Origin: Hemibagrus wyckioides
Taxonomy: Eukaryota > Chordata > Actinopteri > Siluriformes > Bagridae
DNA: 64,000 bases
Direction of reading: 5' to 3'
NCBI RefSeq assembly: GCF_019097595.1
Contig: NC_080711.1
Span: 20,794,928-20,858,927, forward strand
In this document: in pieces, positions 1 through 10,612 of the stretch
Layout of the letters: each line of letters begins with the position of its first letter
Numbering within the stretch: position 1 is the stretch's first letter
Position numbers and translations under genes: made by a program
The notes under the pieces: model-generated
Told to the model about the DNA's origin: nothing
Databases searched by the model: none
The model's input: only the letters and a program-made list of their open reading frames with translations

Positions 1-456
1 TGGTTGCTCAATACTACATCTTTGTTATAATGTTAACCAAAGGTACCTGAGACTTCTTTACTGTATATTTCTTCCATCAGAATATCTTGACTGTGTTGAT
101 GATGACCTTTGATTGTTATGTTTTATCTGCTAGGTGTCAGCAGTGATGAGATCAGACTGGACCAGTCTCCTGTTGTGGTAAAGAGACCTGGAGAAACTGT
201 GAAGATCTCTTGTAGGATACATGGCTTTGATGTGACTGAGTACTACATGCACTGGATACGACAGAAACCAGGGAAAGCTCTGGAATGGGTTGGATATGTG
301 AACTCTGGTACAACAGATGAACCCCCATATGCAGACTCCATGAAAAGGCATTTTCTCCTCTCTGAAGATGTCTCAGAAAGCACACAGTACATAGAGGCCA
401 AGAGTCTGAGGACAGAGGACACTGGGGTTTATTACTGCGCTTATTACTACAGCTGT
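1..456 (+). pseudogene. IGHV segment, family A, lacking a recombination heptamer
   Basis: The leader exon enters from outside the window and ends at 42 before a GTACCTGAG donor. The V exon begins at 134 after TTTTATCTGCTAG. It is open through FR1 (VKISCRIHG), FR2 (MHWIRQKPGKALEW), FR3 (SLRTEDTGVYYC) and reads CAYYYSCTKT into flanking DNA. A nonamer-like ACTAAAACC lies at 457-465, but the position 23 bp upstream holds GTTTATT, not a heptamer. The family A members at 2.9, 16.5 and 60.5 kb all have CACAGTG there, so about 25 bp spanning the heptamer and part of the spacer appear deleted or replaced. The reading frame is intact, but rearrangement should fail. The other family A copies and the Cys/Trp/Cys pattern make the identification secure; loss of function is inference. 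Confidence 0.85.
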
Positions 457-480
457 ACTAAAACCAGACACACATTGTAA

Positions 481-1080
481 CTGAACTAACTAAATTTTCT
501 TCACTTGTAATTCATACACAGATAAACACAGCCTGTATATAGATACTACTCCAATTATTCTTAATTGTACCCGGATTTAACCCACAGTGGGAGTGGGCTA
601 AACCACATTTTTTTTAAACATACTAAAAATACTAACAATTTTTTTTTATTAAATTATTTCACTCCTGGATAGAGTGGAAAAATGCCCATGATAGAAATGG
701 CAGCTCTGTCAGCATGCTGTGTGAATGTGGTTCTGACTGTTCCTCACCCAACAAACTAACAGACTAATAGGATTAAAAACAAACCTCCTGTGTGTATTAG
801 TGCATGCTCAGAACACACTACAACTTCACCATATCAACAATACCACACATTTATGTGGCTCATCTAGCACAGAAATCATAACATACAGAAACTACAGAGA
901 CCTATGGCCTCTCTGTAAACCCTGCAGCTGGAAACCGTGTCATAGCAGCTTTTGTAGAAATGTAACTAACACCTTCTGAACACTCAGTCAGCTGTACTAA
1001 AACCAAACACACATTTTTACACAGTGTTTATATTGAACGAGTCACATGTACTCTTATCATTTATCTATTCTATATCTATC
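481..1080 (+). other. Family A 3' flank with a second recombination-signal-like remnant
   Basis: No gene is seen. At 991-1075 the sequence again matches the 3' flank that follows family A signals elsewhere (GCTGTACTAAAACC, then the TTTATATTGAACGAGTCAC stretch; compare about 16818-16905). The nonamer-like element is therefore present twice, at 457 and about 994, roughly 540 bp apart, with unrelated AT-rich DNA between. This looks like an insertion or unequal exchange at the end of the V segment. Confidence 0.5.
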
Positions 1081-2470
1081 TGAAGTTAATTTTAATTTTA
1101 ATCTTTACTTATTTTGATTTACATATATTAATCTCACTTATCTTAATATGTGCTTCAGGAATATAATTATGAGTTATCAGCCATGACAAAAGTTTACCAG
1201 AAGTATAAAATAGTATATATAATGACCTCATCTAATGTCCATGTTTCTAGCAAATTCGAGAAAGGAAAGCAGGTCAGAAAGGTCAGTCAACATGGCCTGC
1301 GTATATATGTCCTCACTAACTATATAGGGAGCTAGGAACAGAGTATGCCTTGAGCATAGGAGAGAAGAAGGGCATAACAGGCCACAGATATGAAAACAAT
1401 AAGATATGAGACTCATATGACAGCATGAGGGTGCAAAACAACCAGAGTTAAAATTAGAAGCAAAATTCATACACAATATACAAACATAATGCAGAAGCAC
1501 GGTAAAGGCGGACATCACAGAGTGATGAGAAGCTAAAGAGATATGATGCTTATGTAGGCCCGTAAGCTGTGTATAAAAAAAGAACCATTCTAGTGGCTGG
1601 TAATAACTAAAACAAGTGAAAAAACGGCAAAAGCACCGAATGGCAGTCGAGCATAGATGTGAGGTACAGGTGAAATATGCATGAATGATGGGAGGGAAAT
1701 AAACTAAAAACTAGACCAAACTAACCTAAATTAAACTAAACAAAACTAAACTATAAACAGAGCAAATAAGTTAGCCACTAGGCAATAAGCAAAACTAAGC
1801 AAGTAAGTAAATAAGGATAGCACCATCCCTTAAGAGTTGGGGAAATTAATTAAATGCCAGGCAACCACAATGATCCTCACAAAGCAAGTGCACAAGTACA
1901 CAAGTGTATAGGATACAATAATAATAAATACATTCCTTAAATACAATACATGGTGTATTTAGTAATGCCTAAATTTTAGCAAATACTAACACTTGTTAAA
2001 GCCGAACTATGATAAACAGCCCTAGGCCTGACTTAAAGGCCAGCAGTTGGTATCCACAGGGTCATCAGTATAGATAAACACTAAAGGGAAGGAGGGGTTG
2101 TTATTATAGGGCATATTAATTAGCAGAAAAAAATTCCTTACGTCAAAACACTTATGAGACAAATAGGAGGCGTAGCAATAGCAATAGGAGGGGTAAAGAT
2201 ACCAGTACAAACAGAGGGGGTTTTTGTACGGGGGGTGTGCACTTGACCACATCAGGCCTGAAGCTGTGTATTTTGAGTGCCAATTTTGGTGTTATTGTTT
2301 TTTGCAGTAAAGCCGGTTGCTTCTTCTCAACCACGCCTGGAGAAGTTTCTTTATTTTATTTTTATAGATTAGTAAAGTTTTGTAAGTATTTGGTAATAAT
2401 GGGTAATTAGAGAAGTCTTCAGAACCACCCTGTAATGTGTCCACTCAGAGGGGGACATCTTCCAGATTAT
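1081..2470. repeat. Non-V spacer block, first copy (matches 58566-59955)
   Basis: About 1.4 kb of AT-rich DNA with no convincing gene. It is nearly identical to 58566-59955 apart from small indels, for example an extra six bases near 2173 and a loss after 'attcct' in the later copy. It separates two family A loci in both places. In the later copy it follows the A leader intron directly; here a full V exon stands before it. Confidence 0.75.
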
Positions 2471-2752
2471 TTTCCAGATTATAACTGTGCACGAGAGTTA
2501 CACTTTTATTCCTCCTATTTGTGATTCCAGCTGCAGGTACACTTCAGGTCAGTGGTTAATTTCCTAAATTTATAAACATAAAGTCTGTTCAAAAGCACAG
2601 AATCTGATTAGAGATCAAACGAAATGTACATGTTTTCTGCAGCATCATTACTACAAACTCCTAAATATAAAAATCATCTGTAGGGGGCAGCAGCACGCTT
2701 GTTTTCAAGAAGGGTTCATGAAACTATGAAATCTAACAACTGAAGGATGTTT

Positions 2753-2779
2753 ATGCAAATTCATCCTGTTATATAAAAA
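2753..2779 (+). promoter_or_regulatory. Octamer ATGCAAAT and TATA box of the 2.9 kb V segment
   Basis: Perfect octamer at 2753-2760 and TATAAAAA at 2772-2779, about 50-75 bp before the leader ATG. This is the usual IGHV promoter layout bound by OCT factors. Confidence 0.85.
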
Positions 2780-2829
2780 ATCAGCCTGTTGCTTTCCAGT
2801 TTGTGTCACACGACTGAATCAAAGAGTTG

Positions 2830-3273
2830 ATGATGGGGCTGAGGGTCACTCAATACTACATCTTTGTTATAATGATAACCAAAGGTACCTGAGACTTCTT
2901 TTGTGTATATATCTTGACTGTGTTGATGATGATCTTTGATTGTTATGTTTTATCTGCTAGGTGTCAGCAGTGATGAGATCAGACTGGACCAGTCTCCTGC
3001 TGTGGTAAAGAGACCTGGAGAAACTGTGAAGATCTCTTGTAAGATAAGTGGATATTCAATGACAAGCAACTACATACACTGGATACGACAGAATCCAGGG
3101 AAAGCTCTGGAATGGCTTGGCCGGATGAATACAGGCAATAATCAAGCAATATATGCAGAGTCTGTGAAGAACCAGCTCACCTTAACAGAAGACGTCTCAG
3201 CAAGCACACAGTACTTAGAGACCAAGAGTCTGAGGACAGAGGACACTGCAGTTTATTACTGTGCCCGACAAGC
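2830..3273 (+). CDS. IGHV segment, family A, apparently functional
   Basis: Two exons. Leader 2830-2884 (ATGATGGGG; the second ATG at 2833 would also serve) has a hydrophobic YYIFVIMITK core and ends in phase 1 at a GTACCTGAG donor. The V exon 2961-3273 follows TATCTGCTAG. FR1 has VKISCKISG, CDR1 is around YSMTSNY, FR2 is IHWIRQNPGKALEW, CDR2 is around MNTGNNQA, and FR3 ends [12 protein letters not shown]. Both Cys and the Trp are present with no stop. A promoter octamer and a full 23-bp signal flank it. It encodes the variable domain of a heavy chain after VDJ joining in B cells. It is closely matched by the stop-bearing copy at 60.5 kb. Confidence 0.93.
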
Positions 3274-3312
3274 CACAGTGACTGGAGCTGAGGAAGCAGC
3301 TGTACTAAAACC
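3274..3312 (+). other. 23-RSS of the 2.9 kb V segment
   Basis: Heptamer CACAGTG at 3274-3280, 23 bp spacer, nonamer ACTAAAACC at 3304-3312. One mismatch from the common nonamer; all family A copies share it. Confidence 0.9.
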
Positions 3313-3549
3313 AGACAAACATTTTCACAGAGTTTATTTTAAACAAGTCACATGTACTGTTATCATTTATCTATTATGTTCTGTGGTTATTAAAAAGATA
3401 AATTATATTTTATTTACAATTGATTATATTACAATAATCTTTTTTTTTGTATTCGAGTGCCGGCTCCAGAGTCCATCCCAGGAACACTGAGTGTACAGCC
3501 TGGACATGTTACACATTCACACACTCCTTCACATTTAGAAAAGACAAAT

Positions 3550-4035
3550 CACCTGCTGATTCAATTTCTTGAAGCACATTATTTCAGACTTTTGAATAAG
3601 AAAGAAGATGAAGTATAGAGAACAGTTTCACTGTTGAGTTGTTGATAGATATTAGATTTCAGCTTTGTCTTCTGCTCACTAGAGATTACAATTCTTCTTC
3701 AGAATTTAAAAACACCTGATCTAGAATCTTCTCAGCTATTTCTCTCTGGATTCATCAGTTAAAGCCTCTAGAGTGCAGACTATACCAGAATGAACATCAT
3801 GTTCTATTGAACAGTTTGATTATAATGTTAAATGTAGTTCATGCTGTTTAGAAAACACTGCAATATTGCACCATGTCAGAGTCAAATATAGAAGCAGTTA
3901 TTCACAGCAATTATTATTAAGTTCTCAAAAACATAAACCAGGAAATTTGCAGAATCATTTCTGTGTTAATGTAATTCTCTAGAGTCTACACATGACTGAT
4001 AATGACATAAAGGATTGTTTATCTAATTATTATTA
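3550..4035. repeat. Shared upstream block, copy 1 (upstream of a family B segment)
   Basis: Noncoding sequence with a strongly conserved core (TTGATAGATATTAGATTTC ... CTAGAGTGCAGACTATACC). It recurs near 9900, 17340, 53860 and 61100. Copies 1, 3 and 5 precede family B; copies 2 and 4 precede family D. No ORF and no terminal repeats are evident. Confidence 0.8.
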
Positions 4036-4200
4036 TTTTCATGTATTATGGCAGAGATTCAGATAAATTTGAGGGAACTGGAAATGGAGCAGTTTTCAAC
4101 AGGTGAATTATTTTCCACATTAAATTGATATTGATTAAAACAGTGTGTGTGTGATTAACAGCTGCAGAGCTGCACTCAACACAGCCTCTCTGGAATGTTT

Positions 4201-4208
4201 ATGCAAAT
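4201..4208 (+). promoter_or_regulatory. Octamer of the 4.3 kb V segment
   Basis: Perfect ATGCAAAT about 80 bp upstream of the leader ATG. No clear TATA box follows. Confidence 0.8.
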
Positions 4209-4287
4209 CTGCATCTCCTCTTGTAATATTAGCAGCGTGCTGATCTAGAGACGAAACACTTCTCATTAGTCTTCCTTCAACACAAAC

Positions 4288-4727
4288 ATGTTAGCTTCAG
4301 CTCCACTGCTGCTGCTGGCTCTCGCCCCCTGTGAGTGTTTGGATTGAAGCTTTATTATTTCATCTGATCCTTTCAGTTCAACATGTCAACCTTTTCTTTT
4401 TCTCTTTTCACAGATGTGTTCTGTGCTACTGAGCTCATCCAGCCAGACTCACTGCTTATAAAGCCAGGAGAGACTTTAACCATCACCTGTAAAGTGTCTG
4501 GAGCTTCTATCACTGACAGCAGCAGCCACTATGGAACAGCTTGGATTCGACAACCTGCAGGAAAAGCTTTAGAATGGATCAACAGCATTTATTATAATGG
4601 AGATATTCATTAGAAAGGTTCACTTAAAGACAAGTTTGTCATCTCTCGAGACACTTCCAGTAACACTGTGACCTTACAGGGACAGAACATGCAGACTGAA
4701 GACACAGCTGTGTATTATTGCGCTCGT
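4288..4727 (+). pseudogene. IGHV pseudogene, family B, stop codon in CDR2
   Basis: Leader 4288-4330 encodes MLASAPLLLLALAP and splices at CCCT/GTGAGT to the V exon at 4414. FR1 ([20 protein letters not shown]), FR2 ([13 protein letters not shown]) and FR3 ([13 protein letters not shown], then [12 protein letters not shown]) are well kept. A TAG at 4611-4613 follows YYNGDIH in CDR2. The recombination signal is also weakened. The same stop at the same codon occurs in the 61.9 kb copy, so the mutation predates the block duplication. Confidence 0.93.
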
Positions 4728-4766
4728 GACAGTGAGACAGAATAGTGGATTCCTCTTATAAAAATC
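4728..4766 (+). other. Degenerate 23-RSS of the 4.3 kb V pseudogene
   Basis: Heptamer position reads GACAGTG, caused by loss of four bases relative to the 62.2 kb copy. Spacer 23 bp, nonamer ATAAAAATC with two changes. Likely inactive because the first heptamer base is critical. Confidence 0.75.
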
Positions 4767-5511
4767 TTATGAGACATGTTACACACATCCTCACAACAAG
4801 CTGCAGTGCTGCACAAAAGCCTCATCACAATTCACTTTTCTAATTAAATAACAACTACATTTTACTGATTAACTAATCCCCCAATTACAAACACTTCAGC
4901 CTAGATATATAGATAATTATTTAACAAAAACTATAATAAACGTTTGCTCAGTTCATAATTATTATGAAAATGTTGCTGTTTGAAATGAAAAGCATCTGAA
5001 TGTCCAGGTAACATTCCATCTGTTTTACATTTTGAAAGCAGTTTTTACTTCAGATAACTGAGTTCAAATGATACTCACAATAATTCCTCCAATAATTTTG
5101 ATTCAATACACGACACAGAGAGAGGTATTAGAGGAACAAAACATGTACACACATGCTACTGTATCCCATCACCCTGTCATTGATTAGTTTCCTATATCAT
5201 GCCTCCATGTGTTTTATTCCTGACTCAATCTGTCACTGAGCTCTTCTGCTTCTGTTGTATTTTAGATAAAAGACCTAGTTTCTAATGGTTGTTGCCTTGA
5301 GAGGGCAGTCTGTGTGAATGAAACCATCTTTAACTGCTCATTATTACACACTCAGCTTCAGTTACAGTGATACACAGTGATGGATTAAAAAGATCTAATG
5401 AGTAAAGAGCAGTGATGAACCTGACAGCATGAAACACTCAGTCTTACAGGAAGCTTTTTCTCATCTCAGCTGTTCCTCTGTGAATGTTTTTATATCTCTA
5501 GTGGGCGTGTC
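4767..5511. other. Intergenic spacer between family B and C segments
   Basis: AT-rich, no gene recognised. Nearly identical to 62264-63020 and more diverged from 18270-18890, which marks it as part of the repeated B-C module. Confidence 0.6.
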
Positions 5512-5519
5512 ATGCAAAT
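5512..5519 (+). promoter_or_regulatory. Octamer of the truncated 5.6 kb V segment
   Basis: ATGCAAAT inside the block GTGGGCGTGTCATGCAAATG, which is repeated before every family C segment (18.9, 19.8, 36.3, 55.9 and 63.0 kb). Confidence 0.8.
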
Positions 5520-5621
5520 GAAATCCTGTATTTGAACCATTTATGCTGAAACATTCAGCCCAACAACATACCAGCAGTTTGTGTTCATTTACAGCAGCAG
5601 GAATCATTTTAATTCTTTGAA

Positions 5622-5885
5622 ATGGGACTAGGCAGTGTTTTGAGTTACTTTACTCTAGCAATCTTCATTCAATGTTAGTATTATTTATTTCATATAGGCA
5701 AAAATATTGATATATTTTTCATACTTTTATTTTTACTTTGTGTGTTCTTGCAGATTCCTGGAGTCAGACACTGACCGAGTCTGATCCAGTGATCATCAAA
5801 CCTGATCAGTCTCATAAACTGACCTGCACAGCCTCTGGATTAGACATTAGTAGCTACTGGATGGCTTGGATCAGACAGGCGCTGG
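5622..5885 (+). pseudogene. IGHV pseudogene, family C, cut off in FR2
   Basis: Leader 5622-5673 ([17 protein letters not shown]) and V exon from 5754. FR1 ([17 protein letters not shown]) and the start of FR2 (AWIRQA) match family C. Homology stops at about 5883, just after AGACAGGC. The remaining FR2, CDR2, FR3 and RSS are absent and unrelated DNA follows. The intact counterpart is at 63.3 kb. The break is probably a deletion or insertion junction at one end of the module duplication. Confidence 0.92.
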
Positions 5886-6524
5886 AGTGCTGCTGGGCTG
5901 GGGAGTGCTGGTTGCTAAGGCTCCAGGGTCCATGTCCAGGGTCCGAATGTGGGTTCGGTGTGGGGACCATGCTTGATAGAAATGCTGGGCCCATTGGGAA
6001 CAGCACTGGCTTGTGCCAGTATGCCTAAAACAACATGATGAAAAAAATAATCATTAGCAGTCTACATATATGGCAGTAGAATTTAAGCAATGGGTAAAGA
6101 GTTTAGGTGAGATATTTCAGATATAATATACTGAGATATTTACATACCAAATTCTCCTCAATAACTTAAGTGGTAGAATCTGAAAAAAAGTGATGAGTGT
6201 CCACAGGCCTGCACTGGACATTTACTTATCTGTAACATTAAAAAAACACTGTCAGTTGGCACGCAGCCTATAGATTTCATGTTATGGCTTCATGTCTTTT
6301 CTATGCATACCTTCTGCTGAGAAGCAGGTCTGTCCCCAGCTGCAGAGGGCCACACACCTGTGCTGGAAAACTGCCATGGCCTTACGAGATTTTTGAGGCT
6401 TCTGTAGTCGAAAATCTGTGAAAGTTAAATTCGGCATGTTGAAGTGAATAATAATTAAATCATAATATACAATAATTAAATGAATAAAAACGAACATGCA
6501 ATTGACTATCGTTCTTCAGGTAGC
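5886..6524. other. Unidentified sequence after the V breakpoint
   Basis: A GC-richer start (5881-6020), then AT-rich DNA. It does not match the V flanks elsewhere in the window. A minus-strand stretch within 6282-6497 is open but I do not recognise its product. It may be part of a mobile element. Confidence 0.4.
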
Positions 6525-7758
6525 GCCATAGGATTTGACTATTGTTTAATAGCTCTTCTGGGATCTACTTTAAACTATTTAAATGAAGACTTAAAAAAAA
6601 ATATATTGTGGAATTAAGTTACATTAAACATGCAGCTTTCTTTTTGGGAAGCTGAGCTCACTCAAAAACACCCCAGTTTTGGTGTTGTTTTTAAGTGTTT
6701 GGCCTCTGAGAAGTCTGACAGCTAAAATAACTAAGCAGAAAAATCCTCCTGTAATTAAAAGCAAGCTGTTAAGAGAAAAACTAATCTAAAAACAGCAAAC
6801 TGCATACAAAACCTCCGCTGGTTTCCAACAGAACGTCGACCTTTCCAACATGGTGGAGGAATTGACGTGTCTGTATACAAATCACAGCGGCGCCCTCTAC
6901 TGCCTCCTGATATAAGTGAATAGGACAAGCTGTTATGACAGGAAAGTGTATTTATTAACCATTTATTATCAGATTTTATCGAAACACATTCATCATGCAT
7001 TATAACCTTAAATAATGCTTAAATAAAAATATTAAGAATATAACGCGCCATGTTGAAGTTTTTTGAAAGTCCCGCCCCTTTTTGTTGTTTTCATTTAAAA
7101 GTCCAGAGCGCGTGCTTGCGTCATCTAGAAGGCTTTTAAAAGAGATTTCAAAAGAAAACGACGGAGACAGCGACACTGCGGATTACCTGGAGATATTTCA
7201 AGGATAAACAGCAGATTTTCTTGGAGAGAAATGATGGATTTAGGTAAGTATCTTCCCTTCCTAGGTAGATGGACAGGCCGGGGCCTGGCCTGCGCCGCCG
7301 GGATGCTCGCGCTCACCTCCGCGGGATACTGCGCGTATCGCTGGCTGAAGAGGAGCAGCGATCTTCAAGCTGCTGAACTTCAAGCTGCTCACGGTGAGAA
7401 AAGCTCACTTTTTACTCAGTCTGTGTGTTTCTAATCGCTTTAGAACTTACAGAGAGAGTGTGTGTGGAAAATGAATGACTTTCATCGGTACAGAGGACAA
7501 ACAGGATCAAATCTCCTGTGTAGTTTAGCTAACAGAGCTAGTCGAAAGCTAAGGCGCTAACATTAGCCGGCGATGCTACATGGCTCATATCAAGAGCATT
7601 TTAAACTATAAGTGATTATTTTGTGGATTAAAACATTTCGAGGCACAACATCATGACTTTTAGACTTTTAGAAATAGTCTTGAAGTTTTATGAAAATAAT
7701 CAAGTACAGGGCGGAGTCACGAAGCCTGACATGAAGTGGAGTTACTGTTAGCACCGGG

Positions 7759-7792
<34 letters not shown>

Positions 7793-8180
7793 TCGTTGAA
7801 GTGTTTTATTTCTCTTCTTGGTCTCGGCATTGTTTCTTCTGATGTGTTAATAGTTAGAGTGAATGTTGTGGTAATGAGTGAGTTCCTGTTAGCGCATCAT
7901 TGTAGCAGCTGTAAAGAGTCAGTCCCTCACCAACTCGCCTTTTTATTTCTCTTCCTCTTCAATAAGACTCGTTTCTCCTTACTGATCACTAATATAACAC
8001 TCTGATTAAAGACATGAAGGGGATGAGAGAGTGTCTTCTTGAAATATTTTCTTTCCTACATGAATGTCAGCTTCCACTGATGAAATTTGTCATCTCCGTG
8101 ACATACTGATGTGGTTAAATGTGTCAAATGTTTTCCAGGATCTGTTGTTGATGATGTGGAGGAAGCCGAGACCACCGAGG
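6525..8180. repeat. Segmental duplication, copy 1 (matches 48846-50539)
   Basis: From about GGATTTGACTATTG near 6530 to the end of exon 2 at 8179, the sequence matches 48846-50539 closely, including the ATT microsatellite near 7757 and the coding exon at 7231. The second copy carries a short foreign insert near 48950. The match ends at 8179, where copy 2 has a deletion junction. Confidence 0.88.
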
Positions 8181-8503
8181 TATGTGTCAGGAAAAAAGGA
8201 CTAGGATTAATATATTATATACTACAATATCAAATATATTAGTTTTTCATTTTTAACTGGTGTGTGTGTGTGTGTGTGTATTAAGGTCACTGATCCAAGC
8301 GTCCAGCTCCTTTGCTCTGAACACGACCCTCAGATGTCAGCTGATGCCCTGGTAATTTTATATTTCTGTTATTTTTAGTGTATTCTTAAGATACTTTTGG
8401 TTGAAACAGCAAATTTTAATCTTTGTGCTTTATTCAGGTCACTGAGATAAATATCCAGCTCCGGAGCACCAGCCTTGACCCTCAGAAGTCAGCTGTCATT
8501 CTG
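7231..8503 (+). CDS. 5' exons of an unrecognised membrane-anchored protein, possibly the front of a PIM-like kinase gene
   Basis: Four exons can be joined in frame. Exon 1 is 7231-7393 (M-M-D-L-G start), with a hydrophobic segment LACAAGMLALTSAGYCAY at about residues 19-36, then basic KRSSD and the short repeat LQAAELQAAHG. Exon 2 is 8139-8179 (SVVDDVEEAETTE). Exon 3 is 8286-8351 and exon 4 is 8438-8503; both are exactly 66 nt, phase 0 and clearly related (VTDPSVQLL and VTEINIQLR; HDPQMSADAL and LDPQKSAVIL). All introns have GT/AG ends. No continuation into a kinase domain is seen before the next V block near 9.7 kb, so this copy is probably 3'-truncated. The duplicate at 49.6 kb is followed by PIM-like kinase exons, which is the only link to that family. 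Product function is unknown. Confidence 0.55.
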
Positions 8504-8816
8504 GTAATTTTATATTTCAGACATTTTTCAGTGAAATGTTTCTCGACCTTTTTGTTTTTGTTTTTGTTTTTGTTTTTGTTTGGCCTTGTCACTGTCCATG
8601 CTTGTAAATCCAAATATGAAGTAATTCTCGCTGGATAATCCTCCTCTTGGGAATTTCTTTTAAAGACGACGCTTGTAGCCACTCAGAATGTTTGAGTTAG
8701 TTTACAGTAATTTACATTTAACTCTCACATGCAGTGAACTCTATGAACTCATATCTCATGATATGAACCATTTAATCAGCTTGTATCACTTTTTTATTCG
8801 TGAAGTTACAGTAGTC

Positions 8817-8960
8817 ACAGAGGTATGTGTCAGTAAAAAGTAGTACAGATAAAATACTATATACAACAATTTAAAATATATTAGCTGTTCATTTCTAACA
8901 GGTGTGTGTGCGTGTGTGTGTGCGCACTGTATTAATGTCACAACTTCCTTCACTTCTGAG
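8817..8960 (+). repeat. Decayed internal duplicate of the exon 2-exon 3 region
   Basis: The stretch beginning ACAGAGGTATGTGTCAG and running through a GT-rich tract to TATTAATGTCACAAC parallels 8175-8290 (ACCGAGGTATGTGTCAG ... TATTAAGGTCACTG). It suggests that the small exons and their introns were copied in tandem, and that this copy has decayed. Confidence 0.6.
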
Positions 8961-9296
8961 ATTTTGCACAGAAGTTATGTGTAGAATTATGTGTCAGTTG
9001 AATTGTTTCTGTTAATAATAAATAATTCCTAATAGACTCCTAAGTCATTACTAATCCAAACCTTTGTACTGGAACATTTCTGTTTGTGAAGTGACGCAAA
9101 TGACTAAGTTACAAGAACTCTCAACTCTTGCTTGCATGTACTCCAGTTATTAAACACAGCCACTAAGCTGAACTGATGAACTGTAAAAATGTGACAGCGT
9201 TTTCATCCTCAGCTCCTCCAAAACCAGCCTGTGGATGTCCAAAATACAGACCTGAGTCTATTGGTTAAAAGGATGTGCAAAGGATGTCTTTTTGTT

Positions 9297-9520
9297 CTGC
9301 AGCATTCAGACTCTCTAAAGACCAAGTGATGCCATTTCTGATCACCCATTATATCTGTACTTTTATACTGTAAGTTTGGCTTCAACAATGTTCATTTTCT
9401 GGTTCTCTAAATGACTAAATAAATTGCAGCTAAATTTCTCCATCTGCAGGTTTTATGTGTTCAGGAGTCCACAAGAGAACAAATGTTTGTGCTCTCATCA
9501 ATAGAGAACCAAAACTACTG
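9297..9520. repeat. Dispersed repeat shared with about 17020-17220
   Basis: CATTCAGACTCTCTAAAGAC, then the following 180 bp including ACAAGAGAACAAATG, occur again downstream of the 16.5 kb family A segment. Noncoding; it marks an old exchange between V flanks. Confidence 0.65.
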
Positions 9521-9899
9521 GAATTAGAGGTGTAAGGATATATATATATTACACTGTAAATAAAAATATAATTGCTTAGTATCATGAGACAATAATCATG
9601 ATAATGTATTCAGTCACTCGTTCATCTTTTAGGAAGTGTGTTATTCGGGTCAGAGTGCTGGATCCAGAGTCCATTTCAGGACCACTGAGTGTACAGCCTG
9701 GACATGTTACACATGCCCTTTTAAACTGTGATTTATATGCTTCATTTATGTTTCTTATATTGCTGTAGTTTTTGTTCTTAGATCTGTCTGTCTGTCTGTC
9801 TGTCTATCACACCTAGTGGCAATTTAGAGAAGACAAGTCACCTGTTTGATTCCTGATTTAATTTCTTGAAAAGTTTCTTCATTTTAAACTTTTGAATAA

Positions 9900-10290
9900 T
9901 AAAGTAGATTAAGTATAGAGAATAGTTTCACTGTTGAGTTGTTGATAGATATTAGATTTCAGCTTTGTCTTCTGCTCACTAGAGATTACAATTCTTCTTC
10001 AGAATTTAAAAACACCTGATCTAGAATCTTCTCAGCTATTTCTCTCTGGATTCATCAGTTAAAGCCTCTAGAGGGCAGACTATACCAGAATGAACATCAT
10101 GTTCTATTGAACGGTTTGATTATAATGTTAAATGTAGTTCATACTGTTCAGAAAACACTGCAATATTTCACCATGTCAGAGTCAAATTTGACATGAGCAT
10201 CATTTCTGTGTTAATGTAATTCTCTAGAGTGCAGCCTACACATGACTGATAATGACATAAAGGATTGTTTATATAATTATTATTAATTTC
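9900..10290. repeat. Shared upstream block, copy 2 (upstream of a family D segment)
   Basis: Same core as at 3550-4035, here preceding a family D segment. Just upstream are a TCTG/TCTA microsatellite (about 9784-9808) and a GTGTACAGCCTGGACATG motif also found near 3492, 53450 and 60980. Confidence 0.8.
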
Positions 10291-10506
10291 ATGTAATAAT
10301 TCAGATTAATTTAAGTGTACTGGAAATAGATCAGTTTTCAATCTGACCATCACAGGAACTGTTAATTACATCACAAAACATCCATATCATTAATAATAAT
10401 AACAACAAACAACCAAATTCTTTTCCACTGTGGAACAGCTTGGATTCGACAACTTGACAACATTTGAATACATTTCAGATACATTCTCCTCCCATCATCA
10501 GCAGAT

Positions 10507-10545
10507 AAGCAAATCCAAGCATCAGAGCTGGATCTCACTCTATTT
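10507..10545 (+). promoter_or_regulatory. Variant octamer of the 10.7 kb V segment
   Basis: AAGCAAAT at 10507-10514 differs from the consensus octamer at one position; TATTTATATGATG follows near 10540. The same variant stands before the family D copy at 54.5 kb. Confidence 0.55.
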
Positions 10546-10612
10546 ATATGATGTAATGGTGTCTGTTAAACTTTGGAGAACAGAGAAGACTCCAGTACAA
10601 ACAACACACACC

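Noticed and set aside
1228..1518. Minus-strand 96-codon ORF in the non-V spacer (also in the 58.7 kb copy)
   Set aside because: No recognisable domain, low-complexity Cys/Ser-rich translation, and the second copy shows indels not constrained to codons.
7244..7269. GTAAGT ... CCTAG micro-intron inside the 7.2 kb exon
   Set aside because: It would be about 25 bp, too short for a vertebrate intron, and the frame is open across it; read through as coding.
10430..10612. ORF starting MEQLGF upstream of the 10.7 kb leader (also at 54365)
   Set aside because: It runs through the promoter into the leader in frame by chance; the leader ATG with its short hydrophobic peptide is the standard start. The GGAACAGCTTGGATTCGACAA string near its start resembles FR2 of family B and may be a tiny V scrap, but too short to call.
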